Of a stretch of 64,000 nucleotides of DNA, positions 1 through 8,336 are shown piece by piece. Under the pieces are notes generated by a model that was given only the letters and a program-made list of their open reading frames with translations, was not told where the DNA came from and did no database searches. The DNA lies in assembly GCF_028994805.1 (NCBI RefSeq), contig NZ_JAJQQP010000005.1, positions 310,001-374,000 of the forward strand, in the 5' to 3' direction. Origin of the DNA: Promicromonospora iranensis. GTDB lineage: Bacteria > Actinomycetota > Actinomycetes > Actinomycetales > Cellulomonadaceae. The translations under genes were made by a program, and so were the position numbers. Each line of letters opens with the position of its first letter. The first letter of the stretch is position 1.

Positions 1-106
1 CAACCGGTTCGGGTCCCCGCGCAAGTCCTGGCTGATCCTGGCCGGGGCGGTCGTCCTGCTGCTGGTCGGCACGGGCTTCCTCATCGCATTCCCGAAGATC
101 ATCTGA
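1..106 (+). CDS. C-terminus of a membrane protein (partial)
   Basis: Only the last 34 codons are inside the window, ending at a TGA at 104-106. They encode a short basic stretch (N-R-F-G-S-P-R-K) followed by about 20 hydrophobic residues rich in Leu, Val and Ala and a short tail ending P-K-I-I. This reads as one carboxy-terminal membrane-spanning segment with positive residues on its amino-terminal side. The family cannot be named from this fragment. It converges on the AI-2E-family permease, whose stop is only 12 bases away. Confidence 0.6.
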   Translation, partial: NRFGSPRKSWLILAGAVVLLLVGTGFLIAFPKII

Positions 107-118
107 CGCCGGAGGCCG

Positions 119-1276
119 TCACGGCGCGCTGGTGGTGCCGGTCTCGCGCGCGGCGTCGCGCCGCCGTCGGACCGGGTCCTGCAGCATGTGGGACTCGATG
201 AGCGTGTGCCGGCGCAGGTAGGTGTTGGCGGTCGCCTGGATCGTGGCGGCGACCGGCAGCGCGAGGAACGCGCCCAGCGCGCCGAAGAGGGCGCCGAAGC
301 CCAGCACGGCGACGAAGCTCACGGCCGGGTTCATCTCCAGGGCACGTGCAGAGACCTTGGGGGAGAAGTACAGGTTCTCCAGCTGTTGGTAGGCGATCAC
401 GAAGGCGAGGACACCGAGCGCCTGGGGCAGGCCCTGGGACGTCAGCGCGACCACGATGGGGAGCGCGCCGCCCAGGTACGTTCCGATCGTCGGGACGAAC
501 TGCGACACCACGCCGACGAACACGGCGAGCGGCAGCGCGTACGGGGTGCGCAGGACGAGCAGGAAGACGAGGGTGAAGGCGCTGGAGAGCGCCGCCAGGA
601 CGATGCGGGAGTTGATGAAGTCCGAGACCTTGACCTGGGTGATCTCCCAGAGGGTCAGGACCTCCTGCTGGCGCTCGGGGGTCAGCCAGCGGCACACCGC
701 CGCCCGGAAGCGCGGGCCGGCCGCGAGCAGGTAGTAGGTGACCAGCAGGATGGTCAGGAGCGCGAAGAGGCCGCCGATCACGGTGGTCCCGAAGACCAGG
801 GCGCCGCTGGCGACGTCGTTGCCGAACGTCGTCAGGATGTCGCGCACCAGGTCGCCGGAGTCCGGGATGACGACGCCGAACCGCTCGGCGGCCAGGTTCT
901 GCACGTCCGCGTAGATGACGGGCACGTTCTCCAGGAGCTGCACGAGCTGCTGGACGAAGAGGTTGCCGAACAGTGCCAGTACCAGCGTGATGGCGCCGAG
1001 GGAGCCGCCGAGGGCGGTGGCCGCGGCGAGGCGGCGGTTCCAGCCCCGGCGCACGCACCAGACGACCACGGGGTCGAGCGCCAGCGTGAGGAAGAAGGCG
1101 ATGAGCAGGTTGACGGCGAGGCCCTGGAGGGTGTCGATCGCGTACCAGCCGAACGCGCCGAGATAGACCGCCACCGCCGCCATGAAGAGCGCCCGGGGGA
1201 GCCACCGTGGCGGACGGCGCGACGTGGGCTCGCCTCGTGCCGGCGCGGTAGTCGACGTGTCGTGTGGAGCTGTCAT
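119..1276 (-). CDS. AI-2E family transporter (PerM/UPF0118)
   Basis: A 385-residue polytopic membrane protein of the AI-2E/PerM family. Members have about eight membrane segments; some export autoinducer-2 or act in Na+/H+ exchange, and most are uncharacterised. Hydrophobic segments occur at about residues 28-80, then a long loop (about 95-190) typical of the family, then closely spaced segments including the glycine/proline-rich stretch V-P-T-I-G-T-Y-L-G-G. The tail is basic and ends T-S-A-P. The ATG at 1276 is chosen because GGGAGG lies just before it; an upstream in-frame ATG at 1330 has no such site. The TCACC-N7-GGTGA palindrome at 1363-1381 lies 87 bases upstream, so it may belong to the membrane-protein regulon of this block. 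Confidence 0.85.
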   Translation of the reverse strand: MTAPHDTSTTAPARGEPTSRRPPRWLPRALFMAAVAVYLGAFGWYAIDTLQGLAVNLLIAFFLTLALDPVVVWCVRRGWNRRLAAATALGGSLGAITLVLALFGNLFVQQLVQLLENVPVIYADVQNLAAERFGVVIPDSGDLVRDILTTFGNDVASGALVFGTTVIGGLFALLTILLVTYYLLAAGPRFRAAVCRWLTPERQQEVLTLWEITQVKVSDFINSRIVLAALSSAFTLVFLLVLRTPYALPLAVFVGVVSQFVPTIGTYLGGALPIVVALTSQGLPQALGVLAFVIAYQQLENLYFSPKVSARALEMNPAVSFVAVLGFGALFGALGAFLALPVAATIQATANTYLRRHTLIESHMLQDPVRRRRDAARETGTTSAP

Positions 1277-1362
1277 GCCCTCGCCTCCCTCGTGTCGGCA
1301 GGGGGCGGCGGTCGGGCCACCCCGCCACACCGGTCAGCCAAGCCCGGGGGAGCCCTGGCATG

Positions 1363-1381
1363 CTCACCTGCTTCGGGTGAA
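1363..1381. promoter_or_regulatory. Candidate operator palindrome, copy 1
   Basis: CTCACCT-GCTTC-GGGTGAA, a 17-bp core TCACC-N7-GGTGA, lies between the LuxR-type gene stop (1431) and the AI-2E permease start (1276). It is one of four close copies in the first 10.4 kb. Here it could also be a weak terminator hairpin, but two other copies sit in divergent promoter regions where no terminator is expected. Confidence 0.5.
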
Positions 1382-1430
1382 GGGCCGGACCAGATCCCCC
1401 GGACGAGACCCGGGACGAGACGGCCCCGGA

Positions 1431-4298
1431 TCAGAGCAGGTGGAAGCTGCGGGCGATCTTCAGGGCCTCGCTGCGGCGGGATGCGGCGAGCTTGGTGTAG
1501 AGGCTCGACACGTGCGTCTTGACGGTGTTCTCCGAGACGAACAGGGCGGCGGCGATGTCCGCGTAGGTGGCGCCCCGGGCCAGCTCGTTGAGGACCTCTC
1601 GTTCGCGCGGGCTGAGGGCCGGCGGGGCGAGGGCCTGGCTGACCTCGTCCAGCTCGCTGGGCGTGGCGGTCATCGACGCGTAGACCGCCGTGACGTCCGG
1701 TTGCCCGGCCCTCGTGGCGGCGAGCTCGTGCAGCCATCTGGTGGCGGGTCGCTTGGTCAGCCGCTGCAGCAGGGTCTCGATGGGCGTGCCCTGGCGGGCC
1801 CAGCCGAAGAACGGCGCGGCGTTCCGGCGGGACTCGGTGACCGCGATCGCCTCGATCAGGCGCTCGTGCGAGCGGGCCGGGTCGCCCAGGGCGTCGAGCA
1901 GCTGCGCCTCGCAGGCCAGGGCGAGCGCGCGGGTGGGCGGCTGCGAGTAGGTGGCGTCCGCGGAGGCCGCCTCGAACGCGGCGACGGCGCCGCGCCGGTC
2001 GCCGTCCCGGTCGGCACGCAGCCCCTGGACGAGCGCCGACTCGCCCACGGCACCGAGCCGGTCGAGGGTGTCGTGCAGGGACTTGAGCGTGTCACGGTCG
2101 CTCGCCAGCGTGGCGACGAACGCCCGCTCGACGAGCAGCGCGACCCGCAGGTGCTCCGGGAGCTGCTCGTCGGTCAGCCGCAGGCACTCGCCGGGGCCGG
2201 AGAGGATGCGCTGTGCCTCGACCACGTTGCCGGCGAGCATCTCCTGCCGGGAGTCCCAGACCCGGAACCAGAAGCGGGTGCACAGGTCACCGCTGTGGTA
2301 CCGGACGCCGGGGAACGGGTCCACGGTGAGCTCGGTGGGCGCGGGCACGTCGAGCAGCCGGGCGAGCAGCCGGGCGAGGTTGGCCCGTGCCGCGACGAAC
2401 CGCACGTTCGTGGCGCCGGGGGCGCGGGCCGCGACGAGGACCTCGCCGGCCAGCTCGACGCACGCGCTCTCCCGCCCCCGCATGAACTGCGTGAAGGCGA
2501 GGTGGCTCAGGGCGCAGGTGCCCAGCGGGGCGAGCCCTTGGCTGCGCGAGAGGCTGACCGCGAGCGTGAGGCTCGCCTCGGCGTCGGTGAGCTCGCCCAG
2601 CCAGTTCTGCGCCGCCCCCAGCTCGTGGGCGAGCACGGGCAGCACCTCGGCGTTCGCCTCGCGCACGGCCGGGCGCGTCTGCGACGCGACGAGCACCCGC
2701 TTCGCGTGGCCGACGGCGGCGTAGGCGGGCTCGAGCCCCAGCGCCACGCGCCACAGCCGGACGCAGGCGACCGTGCCGTCGAGGCCGTCCATGCCCCCGG
2801 GGAGCCAGGCGTGCGACCAGCGGCGCCGAGCGTCCAGGATCCGGTCGCCCCAGTGGCGCGCCCCTTCGACGTCGTCCCGCAGCCAGCAGCCGAGCGCGAT
2901 GGCGAACCAGACGTCGGGCCGGCTCTCGACGACCTCGGGCTCCGCCCGGACGAACTCGGCCACCGCGTCGGGCCCGCACTGGTTCAGCACCATGCGCACG
3001 CCGTCCCGCGCGAGGATGTCGGCGGCCTCGACAGGAGCGCCGACCCGGACGAGCCGGGCGAACGACCTGGACAGGTTCCCGCGTGCCACGTCGAGGCCTA
3101 CTGCCCGGATCACGGTGGCGCGGGCGCGGGCGGCGTCGACGCCCCCTGCGGCGAGGCGCTGCCGGACCACCTCCACCAGGAGGGGGTGCACCCGGAAGCC
3201 GTCCGGTCCGGGTGCGTCGGGCGAGGCGGGTGCGGCGGACGACGCAGGTGGGTCCGGCGAACGGTCGTCCGCCGGGACGACCGGGAGCTCGGCGGTGCGC
3301 GCCTCCAGGTGGTAAGCGTCGCCGGTGCGAAGCACGAGCAGGCCGGTGTCCTCGAGCTCCGTGAGGATCTCGCCCGCGTGGACGTCGTGCGACAGGTGTG
3401 CTGCCGTCGGGACGCTCACCGCGTCCTCGCCGGCGATGCACAGCAGCAGGTGCCGTTGTCGCGGGGTGAGCGTGCTGAAGACCTCGCCCGCCACCCGGTT
3501 GGCGATCGGCTCGGCGTCGGCGGCGAGCAGGCGGGCCGCGGCAGCGGGGTACGGCGTGCCGCGGAGGCCACGGGCCGCGAGGACCGCGGCGGCGCACCAG
3601 CCGTCGGCGTGCCGGGTGATGGCGGCGACCACGTCGGGGTCGTCGGTCCCGGCGTGGTCCGCCACGAGCGACGCGCACTCGGCGTCGCTCAGCCGGAGGA
3701 GGTCTCCGCGCAGGAAGGTGAAGTTGCCGAGGAGCTCGGGGACCAGCCGGGTCAGCGGCAGGGCCCAGCGGCTCAGCAGGAGGACGCGCATGCTGTCGGG
3801 TGCGGCGTTGAGCCGGTCGTCGATGTGCCGCAGCGTCGCGGCCGGGAGCAGGTGGGCGTCGTCGATCACCACCAGGGTGGGCGACAGGGTGGATGACACG
3901 GTGGATGACACGGTGGTGGGCGGCCGGTCCGGGACCGTGGCCGGCACCCGGGCGTCGAGGACGGAACCGAGCTGCTCGGGCGTCCAGGTGTCGTCGGCCC
4001 GCACCCACACGGCACCCGTCGCCCTGGCCGACGCCGTGCAGCGCAGCCATCCGGCCACACCCAGCGTCTTACCGGCCCCCGCCGGGGCCACGACCAGGGT
4101 GACGGAACCCTCGGCCGCCTCGTCCAGCCGTTGCCACAGGCGGGGGCGCGGTACGTAGACGCGCGGCAGGCGTGGCGCGAGGTCGGCGGCGGCCAGCGGG
4201 TGTGTGCTGTCCGCCGGGTCCGGCGCGACCGCGAGCCGGGGAGCTCTGGGCGCGAGGGTCGTCCCGCGCCGTGCGACTGGTATCGGTTCGGGATTCAT
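1431..4298 (-). CDS. LuxR-family transcriptional regulator with N-terminal ATPase (MalT/LAL type)
   Basis: A 955-residue regulator of the large ATP-binding LuxR type: an AAA/STAND ATPase, a helical tetratricopeptide-like middle, and a carboxy-terminal DNA-binding domain. A Walker A motif APAGAGKT is at residues 71-78 and a Walker B VVIDDAH at about 143-149. The last 61 residues are a GerE/LuxR helix-turn-helix (LSPREREVL...SENTVKTHVSSLY). Such proteins are usually switched on by a small inducer in the ATP-bound state. The ATG at 4298 is preceded by GGAGGA. A tandem 12-bp repeat at 3888-3911 gives T-V-S-S-T-V-S-S between the two Walker motifs. Its location among genes carrying a shared palindrome makes it a candidate regulator of them, which is inference only. 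Confidence 0.88.
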   Translation of the reverse strand: MNPEPIPVARRGTTLAPRAPRLAVAPDPADSTHPLAAADLAPRLPRVYVPRPRLWQRLDEAAEGSVTLVVAPAGAGKTLGVAGWLRCTASARATGAVWVRADDTWTPEQLGSVLDARVPATVPDRPPTTVSSTVSSTLSPTLVVIDDAHLLPAATLRHIDDRLNAAPDSMRVLLLSRWALPLTRLVPELLGNFTFLRGDLLRLSDAECASLVADHAGTDDPDVVAAITRHADGWCAAAVLAARGLRGTPYPAAAARLLAADAEPIANRVAGEVFSTLTPRQRHLLLCIAGEDAVSVPTAAHLSHDVHAGEILTELEDTGLLVLRTGDAYHLEARTAELPVVPADDRSPDPPASSAAPASPDAPGPDGFRVHPLLVEVVRQRLAAGGVDAARARATVIRAVGLDVARGNLSRSFARLVRVGAPVEAADILARDGVRMVLNQCGPDAVAEFVRAEPEVVESRPDVWFAIALGCWLRDDVEGARHWGDRILDARRRWSHAWLPGGMDGLDGTVACVRLWRVALGLEPAYAAVGHAKRVLVASQTRPAVREANAEVLPVLAHELGAAQNWLGELTDAEASLTLAVSLSRSQGLAPLGTCALSHLAFTQFMRGRESACVELAGEVLVAARAPGATNVRFVAARANLARLLARLLDVPAPTELTVDPFPGVRYHSGDLCTRFWFRVWDSRQEMLAGNVVEAQRILSGPGECLRLTDEQLPEHLRVALLVERAFVATLASDRDTLKSLHDTLDRLGAVGESALVQGLRADRDGDRRGAVAAFEAASADATYSQPPTRALALACEAQLLDALGDPARSHERLIEAIAVTESRRNAAPFFGWARQGTPIETLLQRLTKRPATRWLHELAATRAGQPDVTAVYASMTATPSELDEVSQALAPPALSPREREVLNELARGATYADIAAALFVSENTVKTHVSSLYTKLAASRRSEALKIARSFHLL
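3888..3911 (+). repeat. 12-bp tandem repeat inside the LuxR-type gene
   Basis: GGTGGATGACAC occurs twice in tandem at 3888-3899 and 3900-3911 and adds four residues (V-S-S-T) per unit to the protein on the minus strand. It is in frame and so length-neutral for reading. It is one of several 12-15 bp in-frame duplications in this window. Confidence 0.8.
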
Positions 4299-4309
4299 AC
4301 CGCGGCGTC

Positions 4310-4328
4310 CTCCACTCGAATGGGTGAA
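4310..4328. promoter_or_regulatory. Weak half-match to the block's palindrome before the LuxR-type gene
   Basis: CTCCACT-CGAAT-GGGTGAA has a perfect right arm (GGGTGAA) at the same spacing as the four better copies, but a poor left arm. It is centred 21 bases before the start codon at 4298. It may be an autoregulatory half-site or chance. Confidence 0.25.
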
Positions 4329-4358
4329 GTGGCGACCGCCCCCTGATCGCCGATGCAT

Positions 4359-4525
4359 GACCGGATAAATCTCACATTGCTGATTACCGTGTATTACGCG
4401 GTCCTCAACAACTTTGCATCAAGAATCGGTCGTGCGCTCGTCGGTCAGGCCGCCGAGAGCCGGGTGTCGCCCATTACTGCCGGTGGAATTCACCCCTTCT
4501 CTCGTGGTTCACGCCGGATCTTCCT
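4359..4525. other. A/T-rich intergenic region upstream of the LuxR-type gene
   Basis: About 170 bases that are clearly richer in A and T than their surroundings and hold no convincing gene. They should contain the promoter of the LuxR-type regulator on the minus strand. I could not assign -35 and -10 boxes with confidence. Confidence 0.5.
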
Positions 4526-4640
4526 GGGCAATAAGTGTGCAAAGTGCCCAGAGAGCGTCGCCAGTACAATTCCAACCAAATGCGCCCATGATTGGCCAGC
4601 GAGGACACCGATTCCCGGCGTGAGCGCCACCGCCCCCACG
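4526..4640 (-). pseudogene. Possible relic of a DUF7144-type membrane protein
   Basis: On the minus strand this stretch can be read without a stop as about 37 residues including G-I-G-V-L-A-G-Q-S-W-A-H and V-G-I-V-L-A-T-L-S. From memory this resembles the late transmembrane part of DUF7144 membrane proteins, where a GxGxLxGQxWAR block precedes VGIxLAxLS. No start codon, no amino-terminal half and no intact tail accompany it. It ends just before the DUF1269 gene stop at 4645 and its base composition is less GC-rich than its neighbours, consistent with decay. It could also be a chance reading. Confidence 0.35.
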
Positions 4641-4644
4641 CGGG

Positions 4645-5142
4645 TCAGTCCTCGCCGAAGACCTCGCGCAGCGCGGCCTCCTGCTCGGTGTTGAGGTTGG
4701 TGAAGATCAGCTCGGGTGCCTCCTGGCCGGCGAAGGCGTCGTGGATCTTGTCCACCACCGCGTCCGACGACATGATGAACAGCGCAGAGGTCCCCGGCGT
4801 GATCTCGTCCCTGACCCGGTTGATGAAGCCGTCGTCGATCCCGACGTCGGTGAGGGCGCCGCTGAGCGCACCGGTCGCCGCACCGATGGCGGCGCCGAGC
4901 AGCGGGACGAAGAAGAGCAGACCGAAGAGCATCCCCCAGAACGAGCCACCGAGGGCTCCCGCGCCGGCGGTCGAGGTGAGCTGGCGGGTCTTCGGCTTCT
5001 TGGCACCTTCCTCCCACCGCACCGTCGCCGCGTCATGGATGGTGACCAGGTTCTCCCTCGAGAGCTGCTGGATGGTCTTCGACGCCGTCTCCGCGCCGTC
5101 CGCGCTCTTGAACTTCCACACGGTCAGTGTTGCCTGAGACAT
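4645..5142 (-). CDS. DUF1269 domain-containing membrane-associated protein
   Basis: A 165-residue protein of the DUF1269 family. The first 60 residues form a mixed alpha/beta ferredoxin-like region (TLTVWKF...). A hydrophobic glycine/alanine-rich segment (A-G-A-G-A-L-G-G to A-L-S-G-A-L) covers about residues 61-95. A charged carboxy-terminal region follows, with the family phrase I-D-D-G-F-I and a tail ending G-E-D. The biochemical role is unknown; these genes often sit beside stress and membrane proteins in actinobacteria. A GGAGCC site lies near the ATG at 5142. It follows the first SulP gene by 95 bases on the same strand, with copy 2 of the block's palindrome in between, so it may be co-transcribed or separately controlled. 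Confidence 0.85.
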   Translation of the reverse strand: MSQATLTVWKFKSADGAETASKTIQQLSRENLVTIHDAATVRWEEGAKKPKTRQLTSTAGAGALGGSFWGMLFGLLFFVPLLGAAIGAATGALSGALTDVGIDDGFINRVRDEITPGTSALFIMSSDAVVDKIHDAFAGQEAPELIFTNLNTEQEAALREVFGED

Positions 5143-5213
5143 GAGTGGCTCCTTCGGTTCACGTTCGGGAGTGGCTTGACGCTGCTACTCCAGCCCGTGG
5201 GCGCGTTCGGCGC

Positions 5214-5232
5214 CTCACCCGTTCCCGGTGAA
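5214..5232. promoter_or_regulatory. Candidate operator palindrome, copy 2
   Basis: CTCACCC-GTTCC-CGGTGAA with the same TCACC-N7-GGTGA core, 72 bases upstream of the DUF1269 start and 6 bases beyond the SulP stop. It could serve as a SulP terminator stem, but sequence and spacing match the copies in divergent promoter regions. Confidence 0.5.
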
Positions 5233-5237
5233 CCTCC

Positions 5238-6935
5238 TCAGGCGGTCTCGTCGCTGTCGTGACCGGCCCGGACGGCCTCGTCGAGCGTGGTGAACAGCGG
5301 TGGCTCGCCCTCCGCACCGACCCGGGCCAGGACGTCACGTACCTGCCCGATTCCCTCGGCGAGCGCCAGGTCGCCGCCGTCGCGTCGGAGGTCACCGCGC
5401 AGCTGGACCAGCATCGCGGCGGCGGTCACGTCGACCGACGGTGTCGCGCGGCCGTCCAGGACCACGAGCCGCAGTCCGGGTTCCTGCGCGGCGAGCTCCC
5501 GGAGGCGGGCACGCACGTACTCGGCGTTCGCGAAGATCAGCGGTCCCTCGACGCGGACCGCGAGCACACCGGGCACCGTCGGGTAGCCGGGGTTGCGTTC
5601 CGCGTCCACCCAGGGGCGGCCGGGCTCGTCGCCGACGGGCGCCAGGACGGTGATGCGCGGACGGGAGCTCCGCGCCAGCAGCAGGATCAGCGAGACGGCG
5701 ATGCCGATGACGAGCCCGGGGAGGGTGTCGAAGATCAGCACCCCCAGCAGGGCGGCACCCGCGGCCATGAAGTCGGCGCGGGCGGTGACCTGGTAGACGT
5801 GCACCAGCCGGCCCGTCCGGACCCGCCACAGGCGGCGCAGCGACCGGACGTCGACCAGCTCGACCACGGCGACCACGACCACGGCGGCCAGCGTCGCCAG
5901 CGGCAGCTGCTCGAAGACCCCGGTCAGGAACAGCAGGGTGAGGATCGTCAGGGCCGCGGCGGTCAGCGCCGAGACCTGGGAGCGGGCGCCGGCGCTCGCG
6001 TTCACCGCGGTCTTGGACAGGCTGCCGTTGACGACCATCCCGGAGAGGACCCCGGACCCGAGGTTGGAGATCCCGAGGCCGACCAGCTCCCGGTTCGGGT
6101 CGACGTCGTAGCCGCGGGTCGCCGCGTAGGTCTTGGCGGCGCCGAGGCCCTCGGCGAAGCCGACGAGCATGAGGCCCACCGCGCCGCCCAGGAGCTCCGT
6201 GAACTGCGGGCCCGTCACGTCGGGCAGCCCGACCCGCGGCAGGCCGGCGTCGATGTGGCCGACGACGGCGAGCCCGCGGTCGCCCAGGCCGAACAGGAGG
6301 GCGGCGCCGATCGCCAGGAGCACCACGACGAGCGAACCCGGCAGGAACGGCATGGTGCGGCGCACGACGACCAGGGCGACCAGGCTCGCCAGGCCGACCA
6401 CGAGGGTGAGCGGGTCGATGTCGCCGAGCTGGCCCAGCAGGGCCCAGGACTTCTCGAAGAAGCTGCCGCGACCGCCCTCGACGCCGATCAGGTCGGGCAC
6501 CTGGCCGATCATGATGGTCAGCGCGAGGCCGATGATGAAGCCCTTGAGCACCGGCTCGGAGATGAAGGCGGCGAGGAAGCCCAGGCGGAGCAGGCCCGCG
6601 ATGATCGCGACGATCCCCGTGGCGAGGGCGAGCGCGGTGGTGAGGGCGACCGGGTCGCCGTCGGCCCCGGCGACGCTCGCGACGATGCCGGCCGAGAGCG
6701 CGGCCGTCGCCGACATGGGCGACACGACGAGCTGGCGGGACGTGCCCGCGATCGCGTAGAGCGCGAGGGCGGGGACCGCCGCGTAGAGGCCGACGACGGG
6801 CGGGACCCCGGCGATGGTGGCGTAGGCGAGCGACTCGGGGACGAGGACGGCCCAGACCGCGAGGCCGGCGATGATGTCGGGGCGCACCGACGTGCGCTGG
6901 TACCCCGAGAAGGACGGGGCGAGGAAGCTGGCCAC
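5238..6935 (-). CDS. SulP family inorganic anion transporter with STAS domain (copy 1)
   Basis: A 565-residue transporter of the SLC26/SulP family, which moves sulfate, bicarbonate or related anions across the cytoplasmic membrane. The amino-terminal family signature (P-D-I-I-A-G-L-A-V-W-A, then P-E-S-L-A-Y-A) is at about residues 17-40. A dozen or so membrane segments follow to about residue 430. A soluble STAS domain, with V-L-D-G-R-A-T-P-S-V-D-V-T, occupies the last 110 residues. The substrate cannot be read from sequence. I choose the GTG at 6935, preceded by GGAGAGG, over the longer reading to 7199, which would cover the divergent promoter. It is divergent from a GAP-family gene with a palindrome between them. 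Confidence 0.87.
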   Translation of the reverse strand: MASFLAPSFSGYQRTSVRPDIIAGLAVWAVLVPESLAYATIAGVPPVVGLYAAVPALALYAIAGTSRQLVVSPMSATAALSAGIVASVAGADGDPVALTTALALATGIVAIIAGLLRLGFLAAFISEPVLKGFIIGLALTIMIGQVPDLIGVEGGRGSFFEKSWALLGQLGDIDPLTLVVGLASLVALVVVRRTMPFLPGSLVVVLLAIGAALLFGLGDRGLAVVGHIDAGLPRVGLPDVTGPQFTELLGGAVGLMLVGFAEGLGAAKTYAATRGYDVDPNRELVGLGISNLGSGVLSGMVVNGSLSKTAVNASAGARSQVSALTAAALTILTLLFLTGVFEQLPLATLAAVVVVAVVELVDVRSLRRLWRVRTGRLVHVYQVTARADFMAAGAALLGVLIFDTLPGLVIGIAVSLILLLARSSRPRITVLAPVGDEPGRPWVDAERNPGYPTVPGVLAVRVEGPLIFANAEYVRARLRELAAQEPGLRLVVLDGRATPSVDVTAAAMLVQLRGDLRRDGGDLALAEGIGQVRDVLARVGAEGEPPLFTTLDEAVRAGHDSDETA

Positions 6936-7016
6936 GAGGTTTCCTCTCCGGGGGTCGGCGGTCCGAGGGGTAGGGCTGGTCAGCGCCGACCGTAGGCGCG
7001 CGGCCTCGGGGCGCAG

Positions 7017-7035
7017 GTCACCCGGAAGGGGTGAC
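7017..7035. promoter_or_regulatory. Candidate operator palindrome, copy 3 (perfect arms)
   Basis: GTCACCC-GGAAG-GGGTGAC is a perfect 7-bp inverted repeat with a 5-base spacer, placed between the divergent SulP (start 6935) and GAP-family (start 7069) genes. The arms are identical to copy 4 at 10374-10392, which lies in the same kind of divergent region. Confidence 0.6.
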
Positions 7036-7068
7036 GCGGACGGCGCCGCCGTGGGCGACAGTCCGCCT

Positions 7069-7758
7069 ATGGCGGAGCTGCTGGTCCAGCTGGTGCCCGA
7101 GATCCTCGGGCTCGCCGCGACACCCGCGGCGATCGTGGCGTGCCTCCTGCTGCTGGGGTCGCACCGTCCGTACCGCAACGTCACGGTGTTCGGCGGCACG
7201 GTGCTGGTGGTCTACGGGGCGCTGGGTGCGGCGGCCCTGGCCGTCGGCCGGGGCGCGGGTGCCCACGACACCGATGACCCCGCGACGGTCCGGGGCTGGA
7301 TCGGGCTGGTCGTCGGCGTGCTGTTCCTGGTCGGCGGTGCCGTGGCGGTCGTCCGGCGGCCGCCGCCGGCGGAGGGTGCCCAGGGGGCGGAGGACCAGCT
7401 GCCGGCGTGGGCGCGCCGGCTGGCCTCCCCGACGCCGCTCACCCTCGCCGGTGTCGCGACGGTGCTGGCGCTCCTGAACCCCAACGTGGCGATCTTCGTC
7501 TCCGGGGTGGGCTCCGTGGTCACCGCCGACCTCCCGCTGGGCCAGCAGGCCGTCGGGGTCCTCGTGCTCGTGCTCGCCAGCGTGCTGGACTACGTGCTGC
7601 CCACGGTGTTCTACGCCGTCACCGGCCTGCCCGGCCGCCGCCAGCTGCACGCGGTGCGCGACTGGCTGCTCCGGCACGACCGGGCGATCGGCGCCGCCGT
7701 GCTCCTCGTCTTCGGCGCGATGTTCACGATCCGCGGCCTGACCCAGCTCCTCACCTGA
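7069..7758 (+). CDS. GAP-family membrane protein (Sap-like, copy 1)
   Basis: A 229-residue protein with about six membrane segments, resembling the GAP/Sap family (sulfolipid-1-addressing protein) known in mycobacteria for glycolipid or peptidoglycolipid export to the cell surface. It starts M-A-E-L-L-V-Q-L-V-P, with a central helix pair, a charged loop (P-P-P-A-E-G-A-Q-G-A-E-D) and the family stretch A-L-L-N-P-N-V at about residues 140-150. The export role in this organism is inference. The ATG at 7069 is chosen because the hydrophobic domain begins there; longer readings run into the divergent SulP gene. No strong ribosome binding site is visible. It pairs with the SulP gene, an arrangement repeated at 8.3-11.1 kb. 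Confidence 0.8.
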   Translation: MAELLVQLVPEILGLAATPAAIVACLLLLGSHRPYRNVTVFGGTVLVVYGALGAAALAVGRGAGAHDTDDPATVRGWIGLVVGVLFLVGGAVAVVRRPPPAEGAQGAEDQLPAWARRLASPTPLTLAGVATVLALLNPNVAIFVSGVGSVVTADLPLGQQAVGVLVLVLASVLDYVLPTVFYAVTGLPGRRQLHAVRDWLLRHDRAIGAAVLLVFGAMFTIRGLTQLLT

Positions 7759-7787
7759 CCTCCCTGGGTTGGCCCAACCATGAAGGG

Positions 7788-8336
7788 TCAGGTGTGGCGG
7801 CCGCGCCGCTGGACGGCGTACCCGACGCCGGCGAGCAGCGCCCAGACCACCAGGACCAGGACGACGCCGGCGGTCGACGCAGGCCGCCACAGGTCCCCGG
7901 CGACGTCGGCCCAGAGGCGCCCGACGCCGGAGAGCACCAGCGCCGCGCCGCCGAACGCCGTGCCCCAGACGAGGAACGGGCGCTCGAACCGGCGAGCCAG
8001 GAACGCGCAGAGGATCGCCACGGCGGGGACCACGATGAGGACGAGGAGCACGTCGGCGCTGCCGCCCTGGACGAGCACGTACAGCTTGGCCCCGATCACC
8101 GCACCGACGCACAGGCCGCCGACGAAGAACAGGAACCGCGCCATCAGCAGCGTCAGCGTGAAGGCCAGGACGGCCCCGCCGAGACCGATCAGCAGCGCCG
8201 TGCCGGTGTCGGCGTCGAGGGCCTCGGCGAGCGTCCACGCGACGCCGAAGCCCGCGGTCAGGACCGCGAGCCGGACGGAGAGCGAGCCGGCCAGGCACAG
8301 CACCAGGCCGACGACGATTGCGGCGAGTGCGGACAT
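7788..8336 (-). CDS. DUF4203/TM198-like membrane protein
   Basis: A 182-residue, almost entirely hydrophobic protein with about six or seven membrane segments and glycine-rich turns (G-L-G-G-A-V-L-A; V-G-G-L-C-V-G-A-V-I-G-A-K). This pattern resembles the DUF4203/TMEM198 fold, whose function is unknown. The ATG at 8336 overlaps the stop of the upstream SulP gene as TGATG, so the two are probably translated together. If so, it falls under the same control as SulP copy 2. It converges on the GAP-family gene with a 29-base gap that contains a short GGTTGG/CCAACC hairpin. Confidence 0.7.
   Translation of the reverse strand: MSALAAIVVGLVLCLAGSLSVRLAVLTAGFGVAWTLAEALDADTGTALLIGLGGAVLAFTLTLLMARFLFFVGGLCVGAVIGAKLYVLVQGGSADVLLVLIVVPAVAILCAFLARRFERPFLVWGTAFGGAALVLSGVGRLWADVAGDLWRPASTAGVVLVLVVWALLAGVGYAVQRRGRHT

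Noticed and set aside
1182-3896. A 904-codon plus-strand frame over the LuxR-type gene and a similar 1030-codon frame at 11046-14138
   Set aside because: Both are antisense or out of frame to confident genes (LuxR-type ATPase; ilvD, terC) and have no family features.
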